Shown here one piece after another: positions 25,358-32,524 of a stretch of 57,237 nucleotides of DNA. Below the pieces are notes generated by a model that saw only the letters and a program-made list of their open reading frames with translations, ran no database searches and had not been told where the DNA came from. Source of the DNA: Crocinitomicaceae bacterium (GTDB taxonomy: Bacteria; Bacteroidota; Bacteroidia; Flavobacteriales_D; Crocinitomicaceae); assembly GCA_021740745.1 (NCBI GenBank), contig JAIOZF010000008.1, positions 1-57,237 on the forward strand, written 5' to 3'. Numbering within the stretch: the first letter of the stretch is position 1; every line of letters starts with the position of its first letter. The translations under genes were made by a program, and so were the position numbers.

Positions 25358-25621
25358 TTGAACAGCTCCTGTTCTCCTATTGTCCCAATTTTTTCATTTG
25401 CAAATAAATTCTTAGATCAATTGGAATTATTTTCGTTGACGGCCAATTTAGGTGATACAAGAAGTATCGCAACACATCCGGCTTCGACGACACATTCCAA
25501 ATTAACCCAGGAACATCGATTAGATGTAGGTATTTCCGATGGATTGGTTCGATTATCAATAGGTTTGGAAAATAAAGAGGATATTTGGTTAGACCTAGTA
25601 AATGGACTAAATTTGGATTGA
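25358..25621 (+). pseudogene. C-terminal fragment of a MetY-type PLP lyase
   Basis: The frame encodes KFLDQLELFSLTANLGDT, then RSIATHPASTTHSKL, then GLVRLSIGLENKEDIW, which is the C-terminal end of O-acetylhomoserine sulfhydrylase/cystathionine gamma-synthase enzymes. Those enzymes are about 400-430 residues; only the last 75 or so remain. The N-terminal part with the PLP-binding Lys is absent, because the fragment begins about 80 bases after the leader peptide stop. There is no ATG at a sensible start. An internal deletion between the leader and the C-terminal part explains the arrangement. It is non-functional as an enzyme. Confidence 0.85.
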
Positions 25622-25674
25622 ATCACCCTTTTGGCATTTCATTTGTAAAGTGCGTGAAATTTAAATTAATTACC

Positions 25675-26886
25675 ATGAAATCAACGATTACTTCAATATT
25701 ACTTTTTACAACACTTGTTTTTTCTGTTTTTGGACAGAATATTGACGATAACAAGGTCAATTTTAAGTACATTCAATTGCCGTTGCAAAAAGTAAATCCA
25801 CTTTTTTCTAATTATGAAGTGCGAGTAAATCATTTGTATAAAAAAGCAAATGAGGATAGTTTAATCATTTTTCAACAGCGAAAAGATGCTGCTCAAGCAA
25901 CTTATCAAGCACAATACAATGCATATATTGTTCAGAAGAATGCTTTGGATAAAGTTTATTTGAATCAATTGGCGCAATATGAAAAGGCTACCAATGCTGG
26001 AACTCCGGCAACTGTTCCTGTTCCACCAACTTATCCAAACGCTCCGTTGTTTGTTCCATTAGATGCCCCACGTTTACATACAGAATTTACCGATAATGAA
26101 GTAAATTCATTTATTGATATTCAAGGTTTCACGAAAGGACTTGGTGGTACAATGTTAACGATTGATGTATACCCAATTCGTGATATTCGCATCATTGAAA
26201 CTAAAACTGGGTCAGGTGTAACAACAAAATACGATTATAAGTGTCAGTACATTTTACCAATAATGGTCACTTTTGAAACACCGACAGAAGGTGCGCTTTT
26301 GAAAAAAACGTATTTCGAAACAGTACAATATCAGTCAATGAAGTCTTACTCGAGCAAATACGAATATCAGGCTTGGTTTATAGATAATGGTGCGCAATAC
26401 TATAGAGATTTGGAAAGAAACGCGCGCAAGAGTGCCTTGCAAGAAGTAAATGGGATTTTAAACAATGAATTTGGTTATGTCTCTATGCAACGGAATGCTG
26501 AACTATATTCAGTTAAAAAATACCGCGACTATGATTATGCAGAGGTAACAGCGGCGTATACATTGACAACACAAGCATTGAATTTAGTAGCCAAGGATCG
26601 GAATCGCGCAGGTGCAATTGAAAAAATTTCACAAGCAATTGCCAAGTGGGAAGTATTGCTGGAAGAAAGCAACATGACCGATGATAAGGCACGAGTGAAC
26701 GATAAAATTACAGCAATGATTCACTGTAATTTAGCTGAATTATATGCTTGGAAAGGAGATTATGACAAGGCAGAGTTACACACAAATCTATCATTGAATG
26801 GGGGAGTGGCAAAATTCAGAAATCATTCAGAGCGGGTTCAATCCTTTTATGCCGATCAACGTAAACGTTGGGAAATTCATTATTGA
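25675..26886 (+). CDS. Secreted TPR-containing protein of unknown function
   Basis: 403 residues from the ATG at 25675, which starts a signal peptide (STITSILLFTTLVFSVFGQ); an ATG further upstream would overlap the lyase fragment. Residues about 60-120 are a Gln/Ala-rich helical stretch followed by a Pro-rich linker. A beta-rich middle (residues about 130-250) follows. The C-terminal part has a TPR-like pair (AMIHCNLAELYAWKGDYDKA near 350). It has no sorting domain. I recognise no family. Confidence 0.65.
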   Translation: MKSTITSILLFTTLVFSVFGQNIDDNKVNFKYIQLPLQKVNPLFSNYEVRVNHLYKKANEDSLIIFQQRKDAAQATYQAQYNAYIVQKNALDKVYLNQLAQYEKATNAGTPATVPVPPTYPNAPLFVPLDAPRLHTEFTDNEVNSFIDIQGFTKGLGGTMLTIDVYPIRDIRIIETKTGSGVTTKYDYKCQYILPIMVTFETPTEGALLKKTYFETVQYQSMKSYSSKYEYQAWFIDNGAQYYRDLERNARKSALQEVNGILNNEFGYVSMQRNAELYSVKKYRDYDYAEVTAAYTLTTQALNLVAKDRNRAGAIEKISQAIAKWEVLLEESNMTDDKARVNDKITAMIHCNLAELYAWKGDYDKAELHTNLSLNGGVAKFRNHSERVQSFYADQRKRWEIHY

Positions 26887-26963
26887 ATCAGTAAGGATTT
26901 AGCAAATAAATATTATTTTGTTAAATTTCATTCTAATCAATTTTTCTACTCTACTTTTACTCT

Positions 26964-27164
26964 GTGGAAAAACAATTCTATCAGCGAATATTCATGTTCA
27001 TTGCCAGTTTGGTAATTGTAACGAATATTTTTTGTTCCACTCATCAAGCATATCTTTTTTCTAGCATTAAACTTTCTTTAGAAGAAACTGTTCTCGATTC
27101 TAAAAATAATATCTACTCTAAAGAGTTGTTGAGTATGTTTGCAGAGAATTTGAAAAAACCATGA
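26964..27164 (+). CDS. Short membrane or secreted peptide coupled to DUF2490 gene
   Basis: 66 residues from a GTG at 26964, or 56 from the ATG at 26994. A hydrophobic stretch (FMFIASLVIVTNIF) near the start looks like a signal or anchor. The stop overlaps the DUF2490 start in an ATGA, which supports real translation and coupling. No family is recognised. Confidence 0.45.
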   Translation: MEKQFYQRIFMFIASLVIVTNIFCSTHQAYLFSSIKLSLEETVLDSKNNIYSKELLSMFAENLKKP

Positions 27165-27910
27165 AGTCAATCTTTTTGATACTTTGCATTCTTCTAGTTA
27201 ATTTATCGTCATTTTCTCAAAAACAAATCTCAACGCAACAACATGCGTGGGTAATGTATACAGAAAATCATAAATTGACTGAACGTTGGGGAATTCATAC
27301 AGAATACCAATGGAGAAGAAGTGATTATTTTCAGGATTGGCAACAATCGTTATTGCGTTTGGGACTTGATTATTATAGCAAACAAAATGCGCAATACACC
27401 CTTGGATACGGTTGGATTCGATCCTATCAATATGGAGAGCAACCAATCGCTCATCCCAATAATGAACATCGAATTTGGGAACAATTCATTTTAAAAAGTA
27501 AAGTTGGGAGAGTTGAATTTCAACACCGTTATCGATTGGAACAACGCATAATTGAAAATTGGAAGGTGAATTCAACAGGTGAATTCGAACAAGATGGATT
27601 TATTTTTCGTCAACGAGTGCGCTACCGATTCTTGGCAACTGTGCCTTTGTCACGTAAAGAAATGGTAGATAACACCTTGTTTTTAGCGGCATATGATGAA
27701 CCGTTTTTAGGTTTTGGAAAAGGCATTGGAAAGAACATTCTTGATCAAAATCGCTTGTATTTTGCGCTTGGATGGCGATTTAATAAAAACTGTAACGTTC
27801 AATTGGGATACCTAAATCAATACATCGTTAAAACCGATGGCATTAAAGCGGAGCGGAATCACACACTGCAAATAGGACTAACTTACAACTTAGATTTTAG
27901 CAAACAATAA
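27161..27910 (+). CDS. DUF2490 outer-membrane beta-barrel protein
   Basis: 249 residues with a signal peptide ending SSFSQ. The DUF2490 pattern is clear: HAWVMYTENHKLTERWGIHT near residue 27, then RRSDYFQDWQQSLLRLGLDY, HRIWEQFILKSKVGRVEFQH and RYRLEQR. The alternating aromatic strands and final Leu suggest a small barrel in the outer membrane. Function is unknown. It overlaps the 66-residue ORF by ATGA. Confidence 0.85.
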   Translation: MKSIFLILCILLVNLSSFSQKQISTQQHAWVMYTENHKLTERWGIHTEYQWRRSDYFQDWQQSLLRLGLDYYSKQNAQYTLGYGWIRSYQYGEQPIAHPNNEHRIWEQFILKSKVGRVEFQHRYRLEQRIIENWKVNSTGEFEQDGFIFRQRVRYRFLATVPLSRKEMVDNTLFLAAYDEPFLGFGKGIGKNILDQNRLYFALGWRFNKNCNVQLGYLNQYIVKTDGIKAERNHTLQIGLTYNLDFSKQ

Positions 27911-27972
27911 GCTGTTTTAGCTGAATGAGAAATTCGGATTGTGCAAACTGTCCGACTTTCGACTTTTCTAAC

Positions 27973-27980
27973 TATTTTTG
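27973..27980 (+). promoter_or_regulatory. -7 box of the FKBP pair
   Basis: TATTTTTG lies 15 bases before the ATG at 27996. A TTG at the correct -33 spacing is missing. Confidence 0.45.
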
Positions 27981-27995
27981 CCAAAACTTTTTTGA

Positions 27996-28595
27996 ATGAC
28001 AGATAATATGAACGCTGTTAGCTACTGTGTAGGAATGAGTATCGCAGCTAGTTTAATGGATCAAAATCTAAGTGATATTTCACCGGAGATATTGACAGAA
28101 GCAATTAAAGATACTTTCGAAGGAAAAGCACCAAAATATGCACCTGAAGAGGCAAATTCAATCATCCAAGCTTTTCTCGCAGAACAAGGTCAAAAGCAGT
28201 TTGCAGAGAACAAAACGCAAGGTGAAGCTTTTCTTGATGAAAATAAGAACCGTGAAGAAGTGAAAATGACTCCTTCTGGCTTACAATATGAAATATTGGT
28301 TGAAGGAGAAGGTGATTTGCCGGCTGCAACGGATACAGTAACTGTTCACTACCATGGTACATTAATCGACGGAACAGTTTTCGACAGTTCAGTCCACAGA
28401 GGTCAACCTGCTTCATTTGGTGTTCACCAAGTTATTCCAGGATGGACAGAAGCTTTACAGTTGATGCCAAAAGGATCAAAATACAGATTATATATTCCTC
28501 AAGAATTGGCGTATGGCGCGCATCCACACCCAGGAGGACCAATACAACCATACAGTGCGTTAATTTTTGATGTTGAACTTTTAGAAATCGCTTAA
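27996..28595 (+). CDS. FKBP-type peptidyl-prolyl isomerase (FklB/FkpA-like)
   Basis: 199 residues and no signal peptide. Residues about 1-80 are the helical dimerisation domain of FkpA/Mip-like enzymes (NMNAVSYCVGMSIAASLMDQ, then APEEANSIIQAFLAEQGQKQ). Residues about 95-199 are an intact FKBP domain: VTVHYHGTLIDGTVFDSSVH, VIPGWTEALQLMPKGSKYRL and YIPQELAYGAHPHPG. It speeds X-Pro isomerisation in protein folding, here probably in the cytoplasm. The next gene encodes an FKBP-like lipoprotein and starts inside the stop codon (TAATG), so the two are coupled. Confidence 0.93.
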   Translation: MTDNMNAVSYCVGMSIAASLMDQNLSDISPEILTEAIKDTFEGKAPKYAPEEANSIIQAFLAEQGQKQFAENKTQGEAFLDENKNREEVKMTPSGLQYEILVEGEGDLPAATDTVTVHYHGTLIDGTVFDSSVHRGQPASFGVHQVIPGWTEALQLMPKGSKYRLYIPQELAYGAHPHPGGPIQPYSALIFDVELLEIA

Positions 28596-29548
28596 TGAAA
28601 AAGATCGGAGTAATATTATTCGCTGCAATGCTCTTAATGAGTTGTGGTGATAAAACAGCAGCAGTTGAAGAAGAAGTTGTCAAATTAGACGATTTCAAAG
28701 ACCGCTTATCGTATGTTTTGGGTTCGATGAATGCAAAATCAATTGTTGGAAATGATGATCCTAACGTTATGCGTTTAGATATGAATTTGGTTGCAAAAGG
28801 TTTTGAATCGAACTTGAATGATGAGATGCCTTCAGAATGTGAAGAGACCTTGAAAAAATTGTTCGGACCTTATTTTCAAGATTTCGATTCTACTTATGCA
28901 GAAGCAGGAGCTGAATGTTTAGGTCGTTTAACAGGTTTCGCTTTTTACCGCGATATGAAAAATCTTGGTGGTTTGGAACAAATCGATTTAAAGATGGCAG
29001 TTACTGGTTTCAAACATGGTTTATTGAAGAAAGATACATTAGTAGCTGACGCTGAAAAGCAACAAATGCTGGAGAACTTCATCAAGGACTTGAATGAAAA
29101 GAGCGGAAAGAAAATGATGGAGAACGCTAAGAAAATTCAAGGCGCTCAGGTATTTGACAATGGAATCGTATTGCAAACATTGAAAGAAGGAAAAGGTGGT
29201 TCACCCGCTTCAACTGATGACGTAAAAGTAGAATACATTCTTACTTCAGCTAATGGAGACACAATCCAAAGTTCATACGAAATGAAAAAACAACCAGGAG
29301 CTCCTCAAGAAGCGGTTGCATTGAAATTGAACGGTGGTGTTATTCCAGCATGGACATATGCTTTACCAAAAATGAAGAAAGGTGGAAAATACAGAATGTA
29401 TGTTCCTTGGGAATTAGCTTACGGCGAACAAATGGGACGTGAGTCTTTATGTTTCGTAATCGAATTAATTGATTTCGCAAAAGAAGGAACTTTCGTTAAA
29501 GAACAACCTCAAGCGCAACCTCAACAGGGAATGCCGCAAGGAATGTAA
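28595..29548 (+). CDS. FKBP-like lipoprotein with degenerate isomerase domain
   Basis: 317 residues with a lipoprotein signal (MLLMSC, Cys at about residue 17). Residues about 30-190 are a helical Mip/FkpA-type N-terminal domain that appears duplicated (LSYVLGSMNAKSI and ECLGRLTGFAFYRD). Residues about 195-300 resemble FKBP (VKVEYILTSANGDTIQSSYE, VIPAWTYALPKMKKGGKYRM, PWELAYGEQ), but several aromatic ligand-pocket residues are replaced. It ends in a Gln/Pro/Met tail. It is probably a periplasm-facing chaperone partner of the preceding isomerase. A terminator follows. Confidence 0.85.
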   Translation: MKKIGVILFAAMLLMSCGDKTAAVEEEVVKLDDFKDRLSYVLGSMNAKSIVGNDDPNVMRLDMNLVAKGFESNLNDEMPSECEETLKKLFGPYFQDFDSTYAEAGAECLGRLTGFAFYRDMKNLGGLEQIDLKMAVTGFKHGLLKKDTLVADAEKQQMLENFIKDLNEKSGKKMMENAKKIQGAQVFDNGIVLQTLKEGKGGSPASTDDVKVEYILTSANGDTIQSSYEMKKQPGAPQEAVALKLNGGVIPAWTYALPKMKKGGKYRMYVPWELAYGEQMGRESLCFVIELIDFAKEGTFVKEQPQAQPQQGMPQGM

Positions 29549-29567
29549 GATATAGTTTTTCAAAAAA

Positions 29568-29597
29568 AAAGAATCCCAAAAGGATTCTTTTTTTTTG
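29568..29597 (+). terminator. Terminator of the FKBP operon
   Basis: AAAGAATCC (29568-29576) pairs with GGATTCTTT (29582-29590) around a 5-base loop, and the T run continues. It lies about 20 bases after the last stop codon. Confidence 0.85.
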
Positions 29598-29600
29598 TCT

Positions 29601-29745
29601 AGGCATTAGAAATTAGGCATTAGAATTTAGAGCTAGATGGCAGAGTTAGACGATAGAGATAGAAGATAGAGCTAGACGATAGAGTTAGAAGATAGAGCTA
29701 GATGGCAGAGATAGACGATAGAGCTAGATGTTAGAGCAAGATTTG
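29601..29745. repeat. 13-bp tandem repeat array
   Basis: Two 14-base units (AGGCATTAGAAATT, AGGCATTAGAATTT; 29601-29628) are followed by eight 13-base units in exact register from 29629 to 29732, consensus AGAGNTAGANGAT, and a degenerate ninth. Variants alternate, for example AGAGCTAGATGGC at 29629 and 29694. Units vary mainly at positions 5, 10, 12 and 13. No spacers are present. The array is non-coding and fills the space between the FKBP terminator and the DUF983 gene. Confidence 0.9.
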
Positions 29746-29774
29746 GTCGCTGAGCGAAGTCGAAGCGCAAATCC
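29743..29774. repeat. REP-like palindromic element
   Basis: TTGGTCGCTGAGCGAAGTCG (29743-29762) continues into AAGCGCAAAT. The CGCT/AGCG and TTCG/CGAA-type complementarity and the wording are like the short GC-rich palindromes scattered through flavobacterial genomes. Only one copy is in the window, so membership in a family is not shown here. Confidence 0.4.
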
Positions 29775-30185
29775 TTAATCCCATCGGCTATGATACTTCA
29801 CAAAAATATTAATCCAAACGGCTCTTGAACTTCGAAAGATAACTGGTATAAGCGGAATGAAAACTCCTAGAAAGGCAAACACATTTGGCAAAACCGCCCA
29901 ACCATAGAATATGTGAACAATTACATGGGTTATTACAGCGATAACGGTTGAAGTGGCATGGCTCACCATCATCGCACCCCAATAAAAACCAGTTTCCCGC
30001 ACAAAGTCTTCGTTACACACTGGACAGCGATCCGGCATTTTATCGAAAAGCTTTAAATCATAAGGATTTTTAGTTAAAAATAAATCTGCTTCTTGGCATT
30101 GTGGGCACTTCAAATGAAGCACACTGTAGGTGCGTGTTCCTTTTCGAAATGGGTTTCGCTGTATAAAAAACTGCTTTAAACCCAT
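29775..30185 (-). CDS. DUF983 membrane protein with zinc ribbon
   Basis: 136 residues. An N-terminal zinc ribbon uses CPQC (about residues 27-30) and CPVC (about 54-57). Two membrane segments follow (VIAVITHVIVHIFYGWAVLP, and VFAFLGVFIPLIPVIF). The central FYWGAMMVSHA and the final RAVWINIFVKYHSRWD are typical of DUF983 proteins. Some relatives lie near cytochrome oxidase genes, but none is present here. Function is not established. Confidence 0.9.
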   Translation of the reverse strand: MGLKQFFIQRNPFRKGTRTYSVLHLKCPQCQEADLFLTKNPYDLKLFDKMPDRCPVCNEDFVRETGFYWGAMMVSHATSTVIAVITHVIVHIFYGWAVLPNVFAFLGVFIPLIPVIFRSSRAVWINIFVKYHSRWD

Positions 30186-30210
30186 GGCAAGAAAATTAGT
30201 TGTTTTAGAT

Positions 30211-30774
30211 TTATCCCAAAGGGAAGAAAAACGAGATGCGGTAAATTATCGGAAGTATTTTAACTACTTGTCCCGTTTGACTATCCTTTATATTCATAAA
30301 ATAACCTTGTCTAAATGGACTGTTGACGTGATTAATTATATCATAATAAATACCTACATTAATTCGAACGGCTTCATTGTATTCACGCGAAAATCCACCA
30401 CAAAGAAATAGGGTAGGAACCCAGTTTTTGGTTGGATTAGTAATTACATAGTTAATTGGACTCTTTAACATTTCAAATTCCAATCCACCAAAAACAACAT
30501 TTTGGTATCGTGCATGCGCAAAAACGCCACCGCCATAAATATTATAGCCGAATTTTGTTCCTACATTGTTCGACCAACTTCGCTGAAATCGTGCTGAGGG
30601 TCCAACAATAAAGTTTTCACCTAGGTTTAAGCCGTACTTCAAACCAATACCGAAAGTACCACCGATTGTTGAAGCGCTTACTGAAGCATCCACACCAATT
30701 TCAGAACCTTCAATTCCTTGAGCATTTGAATTAGAAATCAATCCAACGAAGAATAAAAACAGCAACTTTTTCAT
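30211..30774 (-). CDS. Small outer-membrane beta-barrel-like protein
   Basis: 187 residues with a signal peptide (MKKLLFLFFVGLISNSNAQ). The mature part alternates polar and hydrophobic residues with Gly and aromatic positions typical of barrel strands (GTFGIGLKYGLNLGENFIVG, YGGGVFAHARYQNVVFGGLE), and ends in an aromatic-rich strand. No family is recognised. It lies 25 bases upstream of the DUF983 gene on the same strand, so the two may be co-transcribed. Confidence 0.65.
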   Translation of the reverse strand: MKKLLFLFFVGLISNSNAQGIEGSEIGVDASVSASTIGGTFGIGLKYGLNLGENFIVGPSARFQRSWSNNVGTKFGYNIYGGGVFAHARYQNVVFGGLEFEMLKSPINYVITNPTKNWVPTLFLCGGFSREYNEAVRINVGIYYDIINHVNSPFRQGYFMNIKDSQTGQVVKILPIIYRISFFFPLG

Positions 30775-30865
30775 CTAAAAATGTTTGGGGTAAAATTAAC
30801 AATTGTTAGCTAATAATTTTGAATTAATAATTCGATTTAATAAGTGATTTTCTATGGAGTCATAT

Positions 30866-30873
30866 TATCTTTG
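30866..30873 (+). promoter_or_regulatory. -7 box of folD
   Basis: TATCTTTG matches TAnnTTTG and ends 15 bases before the folD ATG at 30889. It lies downstream of an earlier in-frame ATG (30844), which argues that the later ATG is the real start. Confidence 0.55.
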
Positions 30874-30888
30874 TGCAAAAATCACCAC

Positions 30889-31767
30889 ATGCAATTATTA
30901 GACGGAAGAGCAACAGCTGATAGCATTCGTAAAGAACTGGCAGAAGCCGTTTTAGAACGAAAAAGAGATGGGAAAAAAATTCCACATTTAGCTGCTATTC
31001 TTGTCGGAAATGATGGAGGTTCTTTAACTTATGTTGGAGCAAAAGTAAAAGCCTGTGATCAAATAGGTTTTGAAAGTACCTTGATTCGCTACGATGATTC
31101 GGTTCCTGAGGAAATTTTACTAGCGAAAGTTCAATCCTTGAATGAAGATAAAAGCATCGATGGTTTCATCGTTCAGTTGCCGCTTCCTGCGCACATCGAT
31201 GAAATGAAAATTACCCAAGCAATCGATCCGAAGAAAGATGTAGATGGTTTTCATCCGGTCAATTTAGGAAATATGGTGCTTAATTTACCGGGATTTTTAC
31301 CGGCAACACCTGCTGGAATTGTTGAATTATTGAAGCGAAACAATATTGAAACAGAAGGTAAAAATTGTGTCATTATTGGCAGAAGTAACATCGTCGGAAC
31401 ACCGCTAAGTATTATGTTGGGACGAAATACGGACCCAGGAAATTGCACGGTCACACTTGCGCACAGTAAAACAACGAATTTGAAAGAATTGTGCTTAACC
31501 GCTGATATTTTAATCGCAGCAATTGGCCAACCAGATTTTGTAACCGCTGATATGGTAAAACCAGGCGCAGTTGTTATCGACGTTGGAACAACAAGAGTGG
31601 ATGATGCAACACGCGCAAGAGGCTGGCGTTTGAAAGGAGATGTAAAGTTTGATGAGGTAGCAGAAAAGTGTTCATTTATCACACCTGTACCAGGCGGTGT
31701 AGGACCAATGACCATTGCTTCTTTAATGATAAATACCCTTAAAGCGATGGAGCTGAAAGGGAAATAA
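30889..31767 (+). CDS. folD: Bifunctional methylene-THF dehydrogenase/cyclohydrolase
   Basis: 292 residues from the ATG at 30889, the standard length and a start that matches the family ([17 protein letters not shown]). It interconverts methylene-, methenyl- and formyl-tetrahydrofolate for one-carbon metabolism. The catalytic Lys lies in [14 protein letters not shown] (residues about 46-59). [25 protein letters not shown] and the NAD(P) loop [14 protein letters not shown] are intact, as is [15 protein letters not shown] near the end. The 15 extra residues of an upstream start would be unusual. Confidence 0.96.
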   Translation: MQLLDGRATADSIRKELAEAVLERKRDGKKIPHLAAILVGNDGGSLTYVGAKVKACDQIGFESTLIRYDDSVPEEILLAKVQSLNEDKSIDGFIVQLPLPAHIDEMKITQAIDPKKDVDGFHPVNLGNMVLNLPGFLPATPAGIVELLKRNNIETEGKNCVIIGRSNIVGTPLSIMLGRNTDPGNCTVTLAHSKTTNLKELCLTADILIAAIGQPDFVTADMVKPGAVVIDVGTTRVDDATRARGWRLKGDVKFDEVAEKCSFITPVPGGVGPMTIASLMINTLKAMELKGK

Positions 31768-31795
31768 TGTAGTAACCACTTAAATCTTAAATACA

Positions 31796-32458
31796 ATGAA
31801 ACAATTTAATTTAGTAATTCTTGGAATTATCAGTACGATGATCCTTGGAGCATGTTCAACTTCAAATGAAGTAGTTGGAGGTGTTTTTCAAAAACGCAAG
31901 CATACTGGCGGTGTTTATTGGGACAGAACTGAGAAAGTAAAAGCTTCTGCTCAAAAAGAGGAAGAAGAAATGGAATTTGATATCTACAAGTTAGAAGAAG
32001 CTAAACAAAAGAAATATGCTTCTGTTACTACAATCAAATCAGAAACACAGACTACTGAAAACACCGTTGTTGCAAGTGTAGAATCAGAAGATATTGATGG
32101 TCTCGTTATTGCTGAAGAATCAAAACCAGTCATTGAAGCAACAGTTTCAACAACGACTGCTGAAAATGAAAAAACGCTTACAGCAAGTGAGGCTAAAAAG
32201 AATACTAAAAAACAACGTTTAAATAAAACAGCACCAGTTGATGAAGATGTTATGTTTATAATCTTAATCATTTTGGCATTTTTAATACCGCCATTAGCTG
32301 TGTTTATTTATGAAGGTACAACAAACCGTTTTTGGATAGACCTAGTTTTGGCAATTCTAGGTTTCGGTGTTGGTTTTTGGTTATTAGGAGGTTTAGGGTG
32401 GCTGTGTGGTTTGGCTGCGGTGATTTATGCCTTGTTAATCGTACTGGAAGTTATTTAA
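31796..32458 (+). CDS. Lipoprotein fused to a Pmp3/YqaE membrane domain
   Basis: 220 residues. A lipoprotein signal (MILGAC, Cys at about residue 20) is followed by about 125 residues of Glu/Lys/Thr/Ser-rich low-complexity linker. The C-terminal 70 residues match Pmp3/YqaE proteolipids: ILAFLIPPLAVFIYEGTT, then WIDLVLAILGF and a final hydrophobic hairpin (LAAVIYALLIVLEVI). Stand-alone Pmp3 proteins of about 50 residues affect membrane potential and salt tolerance. Tethering one by a lipid anchor and a charged stalk is unusual. It follows folD by 28 bases and may be co-transcribed. A terminator follows. Confidence 0.8.
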   Translation: MKQFNLVILGIISTMILGACSTSNEVVGGVFQKRKHTGGVYWDRTEKVKASAQKEEEEMEFDIYKLEEAKQKKYASVTTIKSETQTTENTVVASVESEDIDGLVIAEESKPVIEATVSTTTAENEKTLTASEAKKNTKKQRLNKTAPVDEDVMFIILIILAFLIPPLAVFIYEGTTNRFWIDLVLAILGFGVGFWLLGGLGWLCGLAAVIYALLIVLEVI

Positions 32459-32483
32459 TGAAAAGTTGATAAATTATCATAAG

Positions 32484-32507
32484 AGGAGCTTACGGGCTCC
32501 TTTTTTT
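32484..32507 (+). terminator. Terminator after the Pmp3-lipoprotein gene
   Basis: AGGAGC (32484-32489) and GCTCCT (32496-32501) form a stem with a 6-base loop, followed by TTTTTTT. Confidence 0.8.
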
Positions 32508-32524
32508 ATGCCGCTAAATTGAGT

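Noticed and set aside
29601-29745. CRISPR array
   Set aside because: The 13-bp units are contiguous with no spacers and there are no cas genes.
30844-30888. Earlier start for folD
   Set aside because: The -7 box at 30866-30873 lies after it, and the extra 15 residues do not match the family N terminus.
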